A stretch of 8,079 nucleotides of DNA from NCBI GenBank assembly GCA_936924235.1, contig CAKZHN010000369.1, forward strand, positions 1-8,079. Direction: 5' to 3'. The position numbers and the translations under genes were made by a program. This DNA comes from an uncultured Rhodoplanes sp. (GTDB lineage Bacteria; Pseudomonadota; Alphaproteobacteria; Rhizobiales; Xanthobacteraceae). The notes below the pieces were generated by a model. The model was not told the origin of the DNA, did no database searches, and saw only the letters and a list, made by a program, of their open reading frames with translations. The first letter of the stretch is position 1, and the number at the start of each line of letters is the position of its first letter. Below, piece after piece: positions 1-6,770 of this stretch.

Positions 1-445
1 CGGGCGGCGGCGCCGCGGTTTGAGGGGCGGAGGTCTGCGCCGGCCTCTGCTGCGGCGGGCGCTGCGGCTGCTGTTGCTGGACCGCCGACGCCGGCGGACG
101 CACGGCGCCCGGGCGCGGCGGCGATGCCGCGCCGTTGATGGCGACGCGCGAGGGACGCGCGGCCGCCGGCTGCGTCGGCGCCGAGGGCTTGGCCTGAGCC
201 GGAGGCCCCGCCTGGCCGTTCCGGGCCGGAGCCGATGCAGGCGGCGCAGCCTGCGGCTGCGGCGGCGCCGGGCGCCGTCCCGGCAACGCATTGGCGGGTG
301 TCGGGCGCGATGCAGCTTGTGGCGGACGAGCGGGCTGTTGCGGACGTGCCGGCGCGGCTGGAGCAGCCGGGCGCTGTGCCGGCTGGCCGGGCGACGGCGG
401 TCGGCCCGAGCCGTTCCCGCCCGGCGGCTGATTGGACGTGCTCAC
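1..445 (-). CDS. N-terminal part of a proline/alanine/glutamine-rich protein, cut by the left window edge
   Basis: The frame opens at GTG 445-443 (reads S-T-S-N-Q-P-P-G-G) and stays open for 148 codons to the edge. The next in-frame stop upstream is TAA at 484-482, and GTG 445 is the only standard start codon after it. A GGGGGAG Shine-Dalgarno lies about 6 nt before the start. The visible product is almost entirely Pro, Ala, Gln, Gly, Arg and Ser, with a short Gln run near residue 120, so it looks like a disordered linker or N-terminal extension. There is no membrane segment or domain in view, and the functional part must lie off the edge. Gene order in related alphaproteobacteria would place the endolytic transglycosylase mltG after fabF. 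I do not recognise an MltG N-terminus here, so that identity is only a positional guess. It lies 231 nt downstream of fabF on the same strand. Confidence 0.6.
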   Translation of the reverse strand, partial: MSTSNQPPGGNGSGRPPSPGQPAQRPAAPAAPARPQQPARPPQAASRPTPANALPGRRPAPPQPQAAPPASAPARNGQAGPPAQAKPSAPTQPAAARPSRVAINGAASPPRPGAVRPPASAVQQQQPQRPPQQRPAQTSAPQTAAPPP

Positions 446-676
446 CGCCGCTCCCCCGAATTCATTCCTGCCGGGCCCCCATTAGCGAATTTCAATAACC
501 ACCGGCAGAACCGCCGGAATTCATCACACGCGCGGCTCCCAATCACGCATGTTTACAGTTTTTTTCAGGCGCTGCCCACCGTTTGTCGCAACGCATCAAC
601 GCAGGTTCAAAGTAAATGTGGCGAAAGCTTGGTTGGGCGCCGGTTTACCGCCGACACACCGAGGCCAAGACCACGA
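446..676 (-). other. Intergenic spacer between fabF and the Pro-rich gene
   Basis: No gene is supported here. The spacer holds a small stem-loop (arms CCGGC 502-506 and GCCGG 513-517, 6-nt loop) with no T-run typical of a terminator. It also has a run of seven A on the minus strand near 559-565. A TTGAAC hexamer around 605-610 could be a -35 element for the downstream gene, but no convincing -10 element follows. Two very short ATG-initiated frames (482-462 and 465-442) end in overlapping ATGA and GTGA junctions just before the Pro-rich gene. Confidence 0.4.
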
Positions 677-1945
<1,269 letters not shown>

Positions 1946-1970
1946 CATCCTTGGTCGAACCTCTTTGTTT

Positions 1971-2003
1971 TCTGTGGCTCTGCACAAATCGCCCTGCCAC
2001 AGA
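1971..2003 (-). promoter_or_regulatory. Stem-loop just upstream of the fabF ribosome binding site
   Basis: The arms TCTGTGGC (1971-1978) and GCCACAGA (1996-2003) are perfectly complementary over 8 bp and flank a 17-nt loop. On the fabF mRNA the 3' arm ends 4 nt before the AAAGAGG Shine-Dalgarno (1966-1960). No U-run follows, so this is not a classical terminator. Control of fabF translation or mRNA processing is an inference from position only. Confidence 0.45.
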
Positions 2004-2064
2004 CGCAGGACCCGGCTGCTCGCGCGCCGGGCCCAATCATATCCCCCGCACTGAAGGAACCAAC

Positions 2065-2099
2065 CCGTCCGCTTCGGCGCCGCCCGCCAAACCGGACGG
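2065..2099 (-). promoter_or_regulatory. Second stem-loop in the acpP-fabF spacer
   Basis: The arms CCGTCCG (2065-2071) and CGGACGG (2093-2099) pair perfectly over 7 bp across a GC-rich 21-nt loop. It lies 6 nt downstream, on the transcript, of the stronger acpP-proximal hairpin. It may be part of a composite attenuator or an mRNA 3'-end stabiliser. It is weaker evidence than its neighbour because the loop is long. Confidence 0.3.
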
Positions 2100-2105
2100 C
2101 CCGCA

Positions 2106-2130
2106 GGCGCACGGACACCAGCCGTGCGCC
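2106..2130 (-). terminator. Strong stem-loop downstream of acpP (partial terminator or mRNA stabiliser)
   Basis: The arms GGCGCACGG (2106-2114) and CCGTGCGCC (2122-2130) form a perfect 9-bp GC-rich stem with a 7-nt loop, starting 21 nt past the acpP stop. No U tract follows, so it would be a poor intrinsic terminator. A hairpin like this could protect the 3' end of an abundant acpP mRNA or lower read-through into fabF. The structure is seen in the sequence; the role is inferred. Confidence 0.45.
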
Positions 2131-2151
2131 TTGATCAGGTCCACGCTTGAA

Positions 2152-2391
2152 TCAGCTCTTTGCGTTCTTTTCCAGAAACTTCACGGCATCGCCGACGGTC
2201 AGAATCGTTTCCGCGGCGTCGTCCGGAATTTCACAGCCGAACTCTTCCTCAAAAGCCATCACCAGCTCGACCGTGTCGAGACTGTCCGCCCCGAGATCGT
2301 CGATGAAGCTCGCACCTTCAACCACCTTGTCGGGCTCGACACCCAGGTGCTCCACGACGATCTTCTTCACCCGCTCGCCGATATCACTCAT
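2152..2391 (-). CDS. acpP: Acyl carrier protein
   Basis: This small acidic cytosolic protein carries acyl intermediates of fatty acid (and lipid A) synthesis on a 4'-phosphopantetheine arm. It has 79 residues, the normal size. The attachment motif GADSLDTVELVMAFEEEF is complete, with the modified serine at residue 37 (36 after Met removal). The acidic helix II that docks to FabD, FabF and FabG follows it. The start at ATG 2391 is supported by an AGAGG Shine-Dalgarno 8 nt upstream (2404-2400). It sits between fabG (224-nt gap) and fabF (206-nt gap). The large gaps on both sides, and the hairpin after it, suggest it can be expressed above its neighbours. A TTGACC hexamer at 2443-2438 could be a -35 element for its own promoter, but no good -10 follows. 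Confident assignment. Confidence 0.98.
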   Translation of the reverse strand: MSDIGERVKKIVVEHLGVEPDKVVEGASFIDDLGADSLDTVELVMAFEEEFGCEIPDDAAETILTVGDAVKFLEKNAKS

Positions 2392-2615
2392 CGTCTGAAC
2401 CTCTAGTTCGTTTTGCTGTGGGCTCGATCACGATCCCGGTCAATGCGGCGCAAGCTTTTTGCCATGAAGACGGGGTGACTTTCCACACGGTCGCGAGCGG
2501 ACCGCAAATCGCCCTCGCCCTTCAGGACTTCCCCGCCAGGCCTTTGGCTCGGTTAACATACTTCCCAGGGCTTGGAAAGCCGATGAACGGCCGCGCGGGG
2601 GCGCCTTTTTGCCCA

Positions 2616-3350
2616 TCAGATCATTGCCATACCGCCGTTGACGTGCAGGGTCTGGCCGGTGACGTAGGCCGCCTCGTCGGAGGCCAGATAGACCACCGCC
2701 GCGGCGACGTCCGTGCCGGCGCCGAGTCGCCCCGCCGGAACCATGGTGAGGATCGCCTCGCGCTGCTTTTCATTCAACTTGTCAGTCATCGGCGTCGCGA
2801 TGAAACCCGGCGCGACGCAGTTCGCAGTGACGCCGCGCTTGGCGTATTCCTTGCCGATCGACTTGAACATACCGATCATGCCGGCCTTGGTCGCCGTGTA
2901 GTTGGCCTGCCCCGGATTGCCGGTGACGCCGACCACGGAGGTGATGCCGATGATGCGGCCGAAGCGGCGCCGCATCATGACTTTCACCGCGGCGCGCGCC
3001 AGCCGGAACGTGGACGTCAGATTGACGGCGAGCACCTGCTCCCAGTCCTCGTCTTTCAGGGCCACGAACAGATTGTCCTTGGTGATGCCGGCGTTGGCCA
3101 CCAGGATATCCACCTGCCCCAGTGCCTTCTCGGCGTCGGGGATCAATGCTTCCACAGAATCCTTGTTGGTCAGATCGCAGGGCAGCACCGGCGCGCCGCC
3201 CAGCTCGCCCGCCAGCGTCTCCAGCACCTCGCGCCGCGTGCCGGATACCGCGACCTTTGCACCCTGCTTGTGCAGCGCGCGCGCTATATCGCCGCCAATG
3301 CCGCCGGTCGCGCCGGTCACGAGCGCAGACTTGCCGGTCAGGTTGAACAT
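2616..3350 (-). CDS. fabG: 3-oxoacyl-[acyl-carrier-protein] reductase
   Basis: This cytosolic NADPH-dependent short-chain dehydrogenase/reductase reduces 3-ketoacyl-ACP to 3-hydroxyacyl-ACP. At 244 residues it equals the E. coli enzyme in length, and its catalytic residues fall at the same numbers. It has the dinucleotide-binding TGATGGIGG at 12-20, the NAG motif at 86-88, Asn110, and the triad Ser138, Tyr151 and Lys155 (YTATK). The C-terminal VNGGMAMI ending is typical. The start was taken at ATG 3350, where a GGGAGG Shine-Dalgarno sits 6 nt upstream. The frame continues upstream to 3440, but that would add 30 non-conserved residues overlapping fabD. It follows fabD by 58 nt and is probably co-transcribed with it. 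Confident assignment. Confidence 0.97.
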   Translation of the reverse strand: MFNLTGKSALVTGATGGIGGDIARALHKQGAKVAVSGTRREVLETLAGELGGAPVLPCDLTNKDSVEALIPDAEKALGQVDILVANAGITKDNLFVALKDEDWEQVLAVNLTSTFRLARAAVKVMMRRRFGRIIGITSVVGVTGNPGQANYTATKAGMIGMFKSIGKEYAKRGVTANCVAPGFIATPMTDKLNEKQREAILTMVPAGRLGAGTDVAAAVVYLASDEAAYVTGQTLHVNGGMAMI

Positions 3351-3408
3351 CAAAAGCCTCCCGAACCCTAAAATATCCGCGCCGATCCGATCAGCGCCGA
3401 ATCTGATT

Positions 3409-4350
3409 TCAGCGTGTGGCCTTGAAGGCGGCCACGTCATCCGGCGTGCCGATCGGCACGCCCTTGGCGCCGTCGGCGATGCGCTTGAGCAGGCCGGTCA
3501 GCACCTTGCCGGCGCCAAGCTCGTAGAAGGTAGTGACGCCCTGCCCGGCCATAAAGGCCGCGCATTCGCGCCAGCGCACCGTGCCGGTGACCTGCTCGAC
3601 CAGCCGCTTCACGATTTCCTTCGGATCGCTGATCGGCTGCGCCAGCACATTGGCGACCACCGGCACCAGCGGCGCCTTCACGTCGGTCCGGCCGAGCGCC
3701 TCGGCCATGGCGTCGGCGGCCGGCTGCATCAGCGCGCAATGGAAGGGTGCGGACACCTGCAGCATCATCGCTCGCCTGGCGCCCTTGGCCTTGGCGATCT
3801 CGACGGCGCGCTCGACCGCGGACTTGTTGCCGGACACCACCACCTGGCCGCCGCCATTATCATTGGCAGCCTGGCAGACCTCGCCCTGGGCAGCCTCGGC
3901 CGCCACCGCGGATGCCGCATCGAGCTCCATGCCGAGCAGCGCCGCCATGGCGCCGGTGCCGACCGGCACCGCCTTCTGCATCGCGTTGCCGCGGATGCGC
4001 AGGAGCCTCGCCGCGTCGGTGATGCTGAACGCACCGGCCGCGGCCAGCGCCGAATATTCGCCGAGCGAGTGGCCCGCGACGAACTTGGCGTCGCGCTTGA
4101 TGTCGACGCCGGCCTCGGCCTCGAGCACGCGCATCACGGCGACCGACACCGCCATCAGCGCCGGCTGGGCGTTCTCGGTGAGCGTCAGCTTCTCGGCCGG
4201 GCCCTCCCACATGGTCGCGGTGAGCTTCTCGCCGAGCGCCGCATCGACCTCGTCGAACACCGCGCGCGCGGGCGCAAAGGCTTCGGCGAGCGCCTTGCCC
4301 ATGCCCACCGCCTGGCTGCCCTGACCCGGAAACACGAAGGCTGCCGTCAT
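3409..4350 (-). CDS. fabD: Malonyl-CoA:ACP transacylase
   Basis: This cytosolic enzyme transfers the malonyl group from malonyl-CoA to ACP, providing the extender unit for fatty acid synthesis. It has 313 residues, a normal length. Visible motifs are FPGQGSQ at 7-13 (oxyanion-hole Gln13), the nucleophile Ser95 in GHSLGEYSAL, Arg120 in RIRGNAMQ that holds the malonyl carboxylate, and catalytic His204 in SAPFHCALM. The conserved QVTGTVRW segment lies near 253-260. The start at ATG 4350 has a GCGAGGA Shine-Dalgarno 7 nt upstream. It is the first gene of the fab cluster and diverges from the DUF3592-like gene. A consensus TTGACA 64-69 nt upstream of the start may be the operon promoter -35. Confident assignment. 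Confidence 0.97.
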   Translation of the reverse strand: MTAAFVFPGQGSQAVGMGKALAEAFAPARAVFDEVDAALGEKLTATMWEGPAEKLTLTENAQPALMAVSVAVMRVLEAEAGVDIKRDAKFVAGHSLGEYSALAAAGAFSITDAARLLRIRGNAMQKAVPVGTGAMAALLGMELDAASAVAAEAAQGEVCQAANDNGGGQVVVSGNKSAVERAVEIAKAKGARRAMMLQVSAPFHCALMQPAADAMAEALGRTDVKAPLVPVVANVLAQPISDPKEIVKRLVEQVTGTVRWRECAAFMAGQGVTTFYELGAGKVLTGLLKRIADGAKGVPIGTPDDVAAFKATR

Positions 4351-4390
4351 GGCTCGATCCTCGCCCTGATCCTATCGGAAAAACCGGCCG

Positions 4391-4419
4391 GAAAGGCCTG
4401 ATATCGCCGGGCGTGTCAA
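4391..4419 (-). promoter_or_regulatory. Candidate fabD promoter (consensus -35, weak -10)
   Basis: On the minus strand TTGACA (4419-4414, within CTTGACA) matches the sigma-70-type -35 consensus fully and sits a plausible distance before fabD. At 17-nt spacing the -10 position reads CCTTTC, which is poor. Alternatives such as GATATC (4405-4400) or TAGGAT (4371-4366) have the wrong spacing. The call therefore rests on the -35 hexamer and on position. Confidence 0.35.
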
Positions 4420-4429
4420 GTCTGTGACA
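4414..4429. promoter_or_regulatory. Inverted repeat TGTCA-N6-TGACA over the putative fabD -35 (possible operator)
   Basis: The perfect 5-bp arms TGTCA (4414-4418) and TGACA (4425-4429) are separated by 6 bp. That spacing puts the half-site centres 11 bp apart, about one helical turn, as for a dimeric repressor or activator. It coincides with the candidate fabD -35. I cannot name the regulator. The arms are short, so chance is a real alternative. Confidence 0.3.
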
Positions 4430-4450
4430 AGTGGCCCGGCGGCCGCTTGT
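4427..4450 (+). promoter_or_regulatory. Ten-base-pair hairpin in the divergent fabD/DUF3592 intergenic region
   Basis: The arms ACAAGTGGCC (4427-4436) and GGCCGCTTGT (4441-4450) flank a CGGC tetraloop. On plus-strand RNA all ten pairs form, with one G-U. On the minus strand the same position is a C-A mismatch, so the structure favours a plus-strand transcript, or else the site acts as a DNA palindrome. It directly abuts the TGTCA-N6-TGACA repeat. No T-run follows it. Confidence 0.35.
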
Positions 4451-4532
4451 GAGGTGAGCAGACACCTTCAAGGGGCTGTCATCTTACAGAAAACATTCAC
4501 GTCATAAAGCAAATGGCACGGGGGAGGATCGC

Positions 4533-4577
4533 ATGAGGCACTATCACGGCAAACCACGCGCGGGCGGATCGCGATGA
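4533..4577 (+). CDS. 14-codon leader ORF overlapping the start of the DUF3592-like gene
   Basis: ATG 4533 follows an unusually strong Shine-Dalgarno, GGGGGAGG (4520-4527), at 5-nt spacing. It encodes MRHYHGKPRAGGSR and stops at TGA 4575-4577. That stop overlaps the ATG of the next gene (4574-4576) in an ATGA junction typical of translational coupling. The main gene itself has only a weaker GGCGGA signal (4565-4570). The peptide resembles no attenuator leader I know, although it has two His and a Tyr near its start. It could be a coupling or regulatory upstream ORF. The strong ribosome binding site is the main support; protein-level evidence is absent. Confidence 0.4.
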   Translation: MRHYHGKPRAGGSR

Positions 4578-5056
4578 TGATGCAAATTCCCCCGCGCCTC
4601 CTGGTCCTGACGCTGGCTGCGGTGGGCGGCGCCCTGATGGCCGGAATTTATTGGCTCAAGAACAGCCGGGACGTGGAGGCCCTGCACGCGCACGGCCGCC
4701 AGGCCAACGCGGCCATCACCAGCGTCAACGGCACGGTGCACAAGGATCATACGATCTCCTATACGATCGATCTCGTGTGGCGGGACGCATCGGGAGCCCA
4801 GCGCAGCTTCGCATCGGTTCATATCAGCGAGCCTTACGCGCAGCAGATCGCTCCTGGTGGCGTCATCACCACCCGGCAAGCGAGCATCCTGTACCTGGAA
4901 GAGGACCGATCGGTGCGCCCGATCATCATGGCGGACGCCGAGGAGAGAACCCAGCAGGGACGGAACGATGTGGTCGGCTTCGGGATCGTCGCTCTTATTT
5001 TTGCCGCGCTCACGACCTGGTGGGCACTGCGGGCGCGAAGGCGAGCGTCCGCGTAA
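4574..5056 (+). CDS. Two-transmembrane-segment protein resembling DUF3592
   Basis: This is a small membrane protein of 160 residues. A hydrophobic segment at about 8-27 is followed by a non-cytoplasmic region containing GRQANAAITSVNG (41-53), then beta-rich stretches ISYTIDLVWRDASGAQRSF (61-79) and PGGVITTRQASILYLEED. A second hydrophobic segment at about 133-152 ends in a basic RARRR tail, consistent with a cytoplasmic C-terminus. This layout, with the gxxaxAxI motif and the tyrosine-rich strand, recalls the DUF3592 family, whose function is unknown. Three ATG codons in a row open the frame; the first (4574) overlaps the leader ORF stop and has GGCGGA 5 nt upstream. The gene diverges from fabD but has no evident link to fatty acid synthesis. 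The family assignment is from pattern memory and is moderately sure. Confidence 0.75.
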   Translation: MMMQIPPRLLVLTLAAVGGALMAGIYWLKNSRDVEALHAHGRQANAAITSVNGTVHKDHTISYTIDLVWRDASGAQRSFASVHISEPYAQQIAPGGVITTRQASILYLEEDRSVRPIIMADAEERTQQGRNDVVGFGIVALIFAALTTWWALRARRRASA

Positions 5057-5064
5057 ACGGCACC

Positions 5065-5142
5065 AATCTGAAGACCGCCAAATCCCTCGGCCTGACGATC
5101 TCGGACTCGTTCACGCTGCGGACCGACGAGGTGATCGAATAG
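5065..5142 (+). pseudogene. Relic: C-terminal 25 codons of an ABC transporter substrate-binding protein (ABC_sub_bind type)
   Basis: The plus frame ending at TAG 5140-5142 reads NLKTAKSLGLTI, then a divergent stretch, then TDEVIE and stop. This closely matches the conserved C-terminus, about NLKTAKALGLT...ADEVIE, of the PF04392-type substrate-binding proteins found in many copies in Bradyrhizobium and relatives. The similarity starts 8 nt after the DUF3592-like stop codon. No upstream part of the protein is present and no start codon serves this frame, so it is a decayed fragment or dispersed repeat, not a gene. The middle has diverged (SDSFTLR where a PPSLLAR-like sequence is usual). The antisense frame reads CYSITSS...VRP..LAVFRL, resembling a spurious protein string often annotated in these genomes, which supports a repeat family. 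Based on memory of the family, not on a search. Confidence 0.6.
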
Positions 5143-5148
5143 CACCGC

Positions 5149-5170
5149 TGCGGCCCGATATCGGGCTGCG
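5149..5170. terminator. Strong palindrome, possible bidirectional terminator
   Basis: GCCCGATATCGGGC (5153-5166) is a perfect 14-bp palindrome. On plus-strand RNA the pairing extends outward with two G-U pairs to an 8-bp stem (5149-5156 with 5163-5170) and a GATATC loop. It lies 6 nt past the relic stop and before the transporter gene. No T-run follows. It could end transcription from the DUF3592-like gene, or it could belong to the same repeat unit as the relic. The structure is clear; the role is inferred. Confidence 0.4.
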
Positions 5171-5318
5171 CGCCGGGCCCACGTGCATGCTTACGTTCGA
5201 ACAGGAGGAACCGGCGGGCCGCGTTACACCGCCGATAATGCTGCAGCGCTCCTCTCGGCTTCGTCCCGGCTCGTGATAAAGGTGGCCCCAGCCAAAAGAA
5301 CAAACTGCTGGGTATTCG
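5171..5318 (+). other. Spacer upstream of the transporter gene
   Basis: No gene, clear promoter or RNA is supported here. An AGGAGG at 5203-5208 has no start codon at usable spacing. ATG 5187 opens a 29-codon frame without a Shine-Dalgarno signal. GATAAA at 5275-5280 resembles a -10 hexamer but has no matching -35. Confidence 0.4.
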
Positions 5319-6719
5319 ATGCTGCCATCACCGCCGAAATTCTCGCAAACCATCGCGTTCGCTGTGTGCGTCGCGGTGCCGCTCGTGATCTGGTTCAGCC
5401 CGCTTGGCTTGCAGCCGCAGACCCAGCACGGGCTCGCCATCGTGTCCTTCATGGTGCTGGCCTGGATCACGCAGGTCATGGAATTCGCGATCGCGGGACT
5501 GATCGGCTGCTTCCTGTTCTGGGCGCTGGGCGTGGTCCGCTTCAACGTGGCGTTCAGTGGATTTTCCAATGACACGCCGTGGTTCCTGTTCGCGGCCCTG
5601 CTGCTCGGCCGGATCGCCGGAAAGTCGGGCATCGCGCGGAGGCTTGCCTACTCGGTGATGCTGCGCGTCGGCACCACCTATTCGAAGATCCTGCTCGGCT
5701 TGATCATCACCGACTTCCTTCTGACGTTCATCGTGCCGTCGGGACTCGCCCGCGTCGCGATCCTGGCGACCATCGCGCTCGCCTTGATCGAGGCGTTCCG
5801 CGCCGAGAAGGGCAGCAACATCGCCCGCGGCATGTTCCTGATCATGACCTACACCGGCAATCTGTTCGACAAGATGATCCTTGCCGGCGCAGGCTCGATC
5901 ACCGCGGCCGGCGCGATGTCGAAGTTCGGCGGCGTCGAGGTGCTGTGGGCGCAGTGGCTGCTCGCGTTCCTGCCATGCAGCATCATCACCGTGCTGATCG
6001 CCTGGCGCGTGACGCTCTGGCTGTACCCGCCCGAACGGCAGACCCTTGCCGGCGGCACCGAATTCTTCCGGAGCGAGCTCGAGAAGATGGGCCCCTGGTC
6101 GTTCGCCGAGAAGAAGGCGGGCGTGCTGATCGCACTGGCGATCCTGCTCTGGGTCACCGACTTCGTGCACCATTTCCCGCCGGCGATGATCGCGCTCGGC
6201 ATCGGGCTTTGCGCGCTGCTGCCGCCGGTCGGCATTCTCGACGACGACGACATGCGGACGCTGAACTACATGCCGGTGTTCTTCGTGGCGGCCGCCGTCA
6301 GCATGGGCAACGTGCTCGAGGCGACCAAAGGCCTCGAGGTGCTGACCCGCGTGGTGTTTGCCGGGATCGAGCCGGTCACCAGCAACATCCACCTGCTCAC
6401 GGTCGCGATGTACTGGATCGGCTTCGTCTATCACTTCTTCCTGGCGAGCGAGATCTCGATGCTGGGCACCTCGATGCCGCTCGTCATGGAGTTTGCGAAA
6501 GCCCACGGCATGAGTCCGCTGATGCTCGGCCTGATCTGGACGTTCTCGGCCGGCGGCAAGCTGTTCGCCTATCAGTCGGGCGTGCTGGTGCTCGGCTATT
6601 CCTACGGCTACTTCGAGGCGCGCGACCTGGTGAAGATCGGCGCCTGGCTCACGCTCGCGGAGTTCGCCGTGCTGATGCTGCTAGTGCCGTTCTACTGGCC
6701 GCTGATCGGGATCCACTGA
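5319..6719 (+). CDS. DASS/SLC13-type membrane transporter (divalent anion:Na+ symporter family)
   Basis: This 466-residue polytopic inner-membrane protein has roughly 11-13 hydrophobic segments, for example near 11-28, 38-70, 122-160, 210-235, 267-303, 316-332, 357-378, 398-415 and 443-463. The arrangement recalls the DASS family (Na_sulph_symp / CitMHS, ion transporter superfamily) that carries dicarboxylates, citrate or sulfate. Hallmarks are the first-half hairpin TFIVPSGLARVAI (136-148), the YTGNL loop near 178-182, and the C-terminal repeat YHFFLASEISMLGTSMP (371-387) with QSGVLVLGYSYGYF (419-432). The usual SNT tripeptide reads SGL in the first half and SEI in the second, so substrate and ion coupling cannot be assigned. 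ATG 5319 is the only start, because an in-frame TAA lies at 5277; its Shine-Dalgarno is weak. It converges on the M20 peptidase gene with a 51-nt gap. Confidence 0.8.
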   Translation: MLPSPPKFSQTIAFAVCVAVPLVIWFSPLGLQPQTQHGLAIVSFMVLAWITQVMEFAIAGLIGCFLFWALGVVRFNVAFSGFSNDTPWFLFAALLLGRIAGKSGIARRLAYSVMLRVGTTYSKILLGLIITDFLLTFIVPSGLARVAILATIALALIEAFRAEKGSNIARGMFLIMTYTGNLFDKMILAGAGSITAAGAMSKFGGVEVLWAQWLLAFLPCSIITVLIAWRVTLWLYPPERQTLAGGTEFFRSELEKMGPWSFAEKKAGVLIALAILLWVTDFVHHFPPAMIALGIGLCALLPPVGILDDDDMRTLNYMPVFFVAAAVSMGNVLEATKGLEVLTRVVFAGIEPVTSNIHLLTVAMYWIGFVYHFFLASEISMLGTSMPLVMEFAKAHGMSPLMLGLIWTFSAGGKLFAYQSGVLVLGYSYGYFEARDLVKIGAWLTLAEFAVLMLLVPFYWPLIGIH

Positions 6720-6770
6720 CGAGGAGCGACAGGCGAAGCAGCGCGCCGATGCGAGTCACGGCTGCCAACC

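Noticed and set aside
502..517. Stem-loop considered as the fab operon terminator
   Set aside because: It has only 5 bp and no following U-run, and lies 160 nt past fabF. It is too weak to call a terminator.
2902..4401. A 499-codon plus-strand frame opposite fabG and fabD
   Set aside because: Antisense of two confidently assigned genes, with low-complexity His/Arg/Ala composition typical of shadows.
4476..4493. CTGTCAT resembling a Pho-box half-site
   Set aside because: The second half-site expected 4 nt later reads CAGAAAA, which does not match, so one heptamer alone is not evidence.
5187..5276. A 29-codon ORF and an AGGAGG in the spacer before the transporter
   Set aside because: The AGGAGG lies inside the ORF, with no start codon at usable spacing after it, and the ATG at 5187 has no Shine-Dalgarno sequence.
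4834..5303. Minus-strand frames covering the DUF3592-like 3' end and the relic
   Set aside because: They are antisense to the relic. Their resemblance to annotated proteins is explained by the repeated ABC-protein C-terminus on the other strand.
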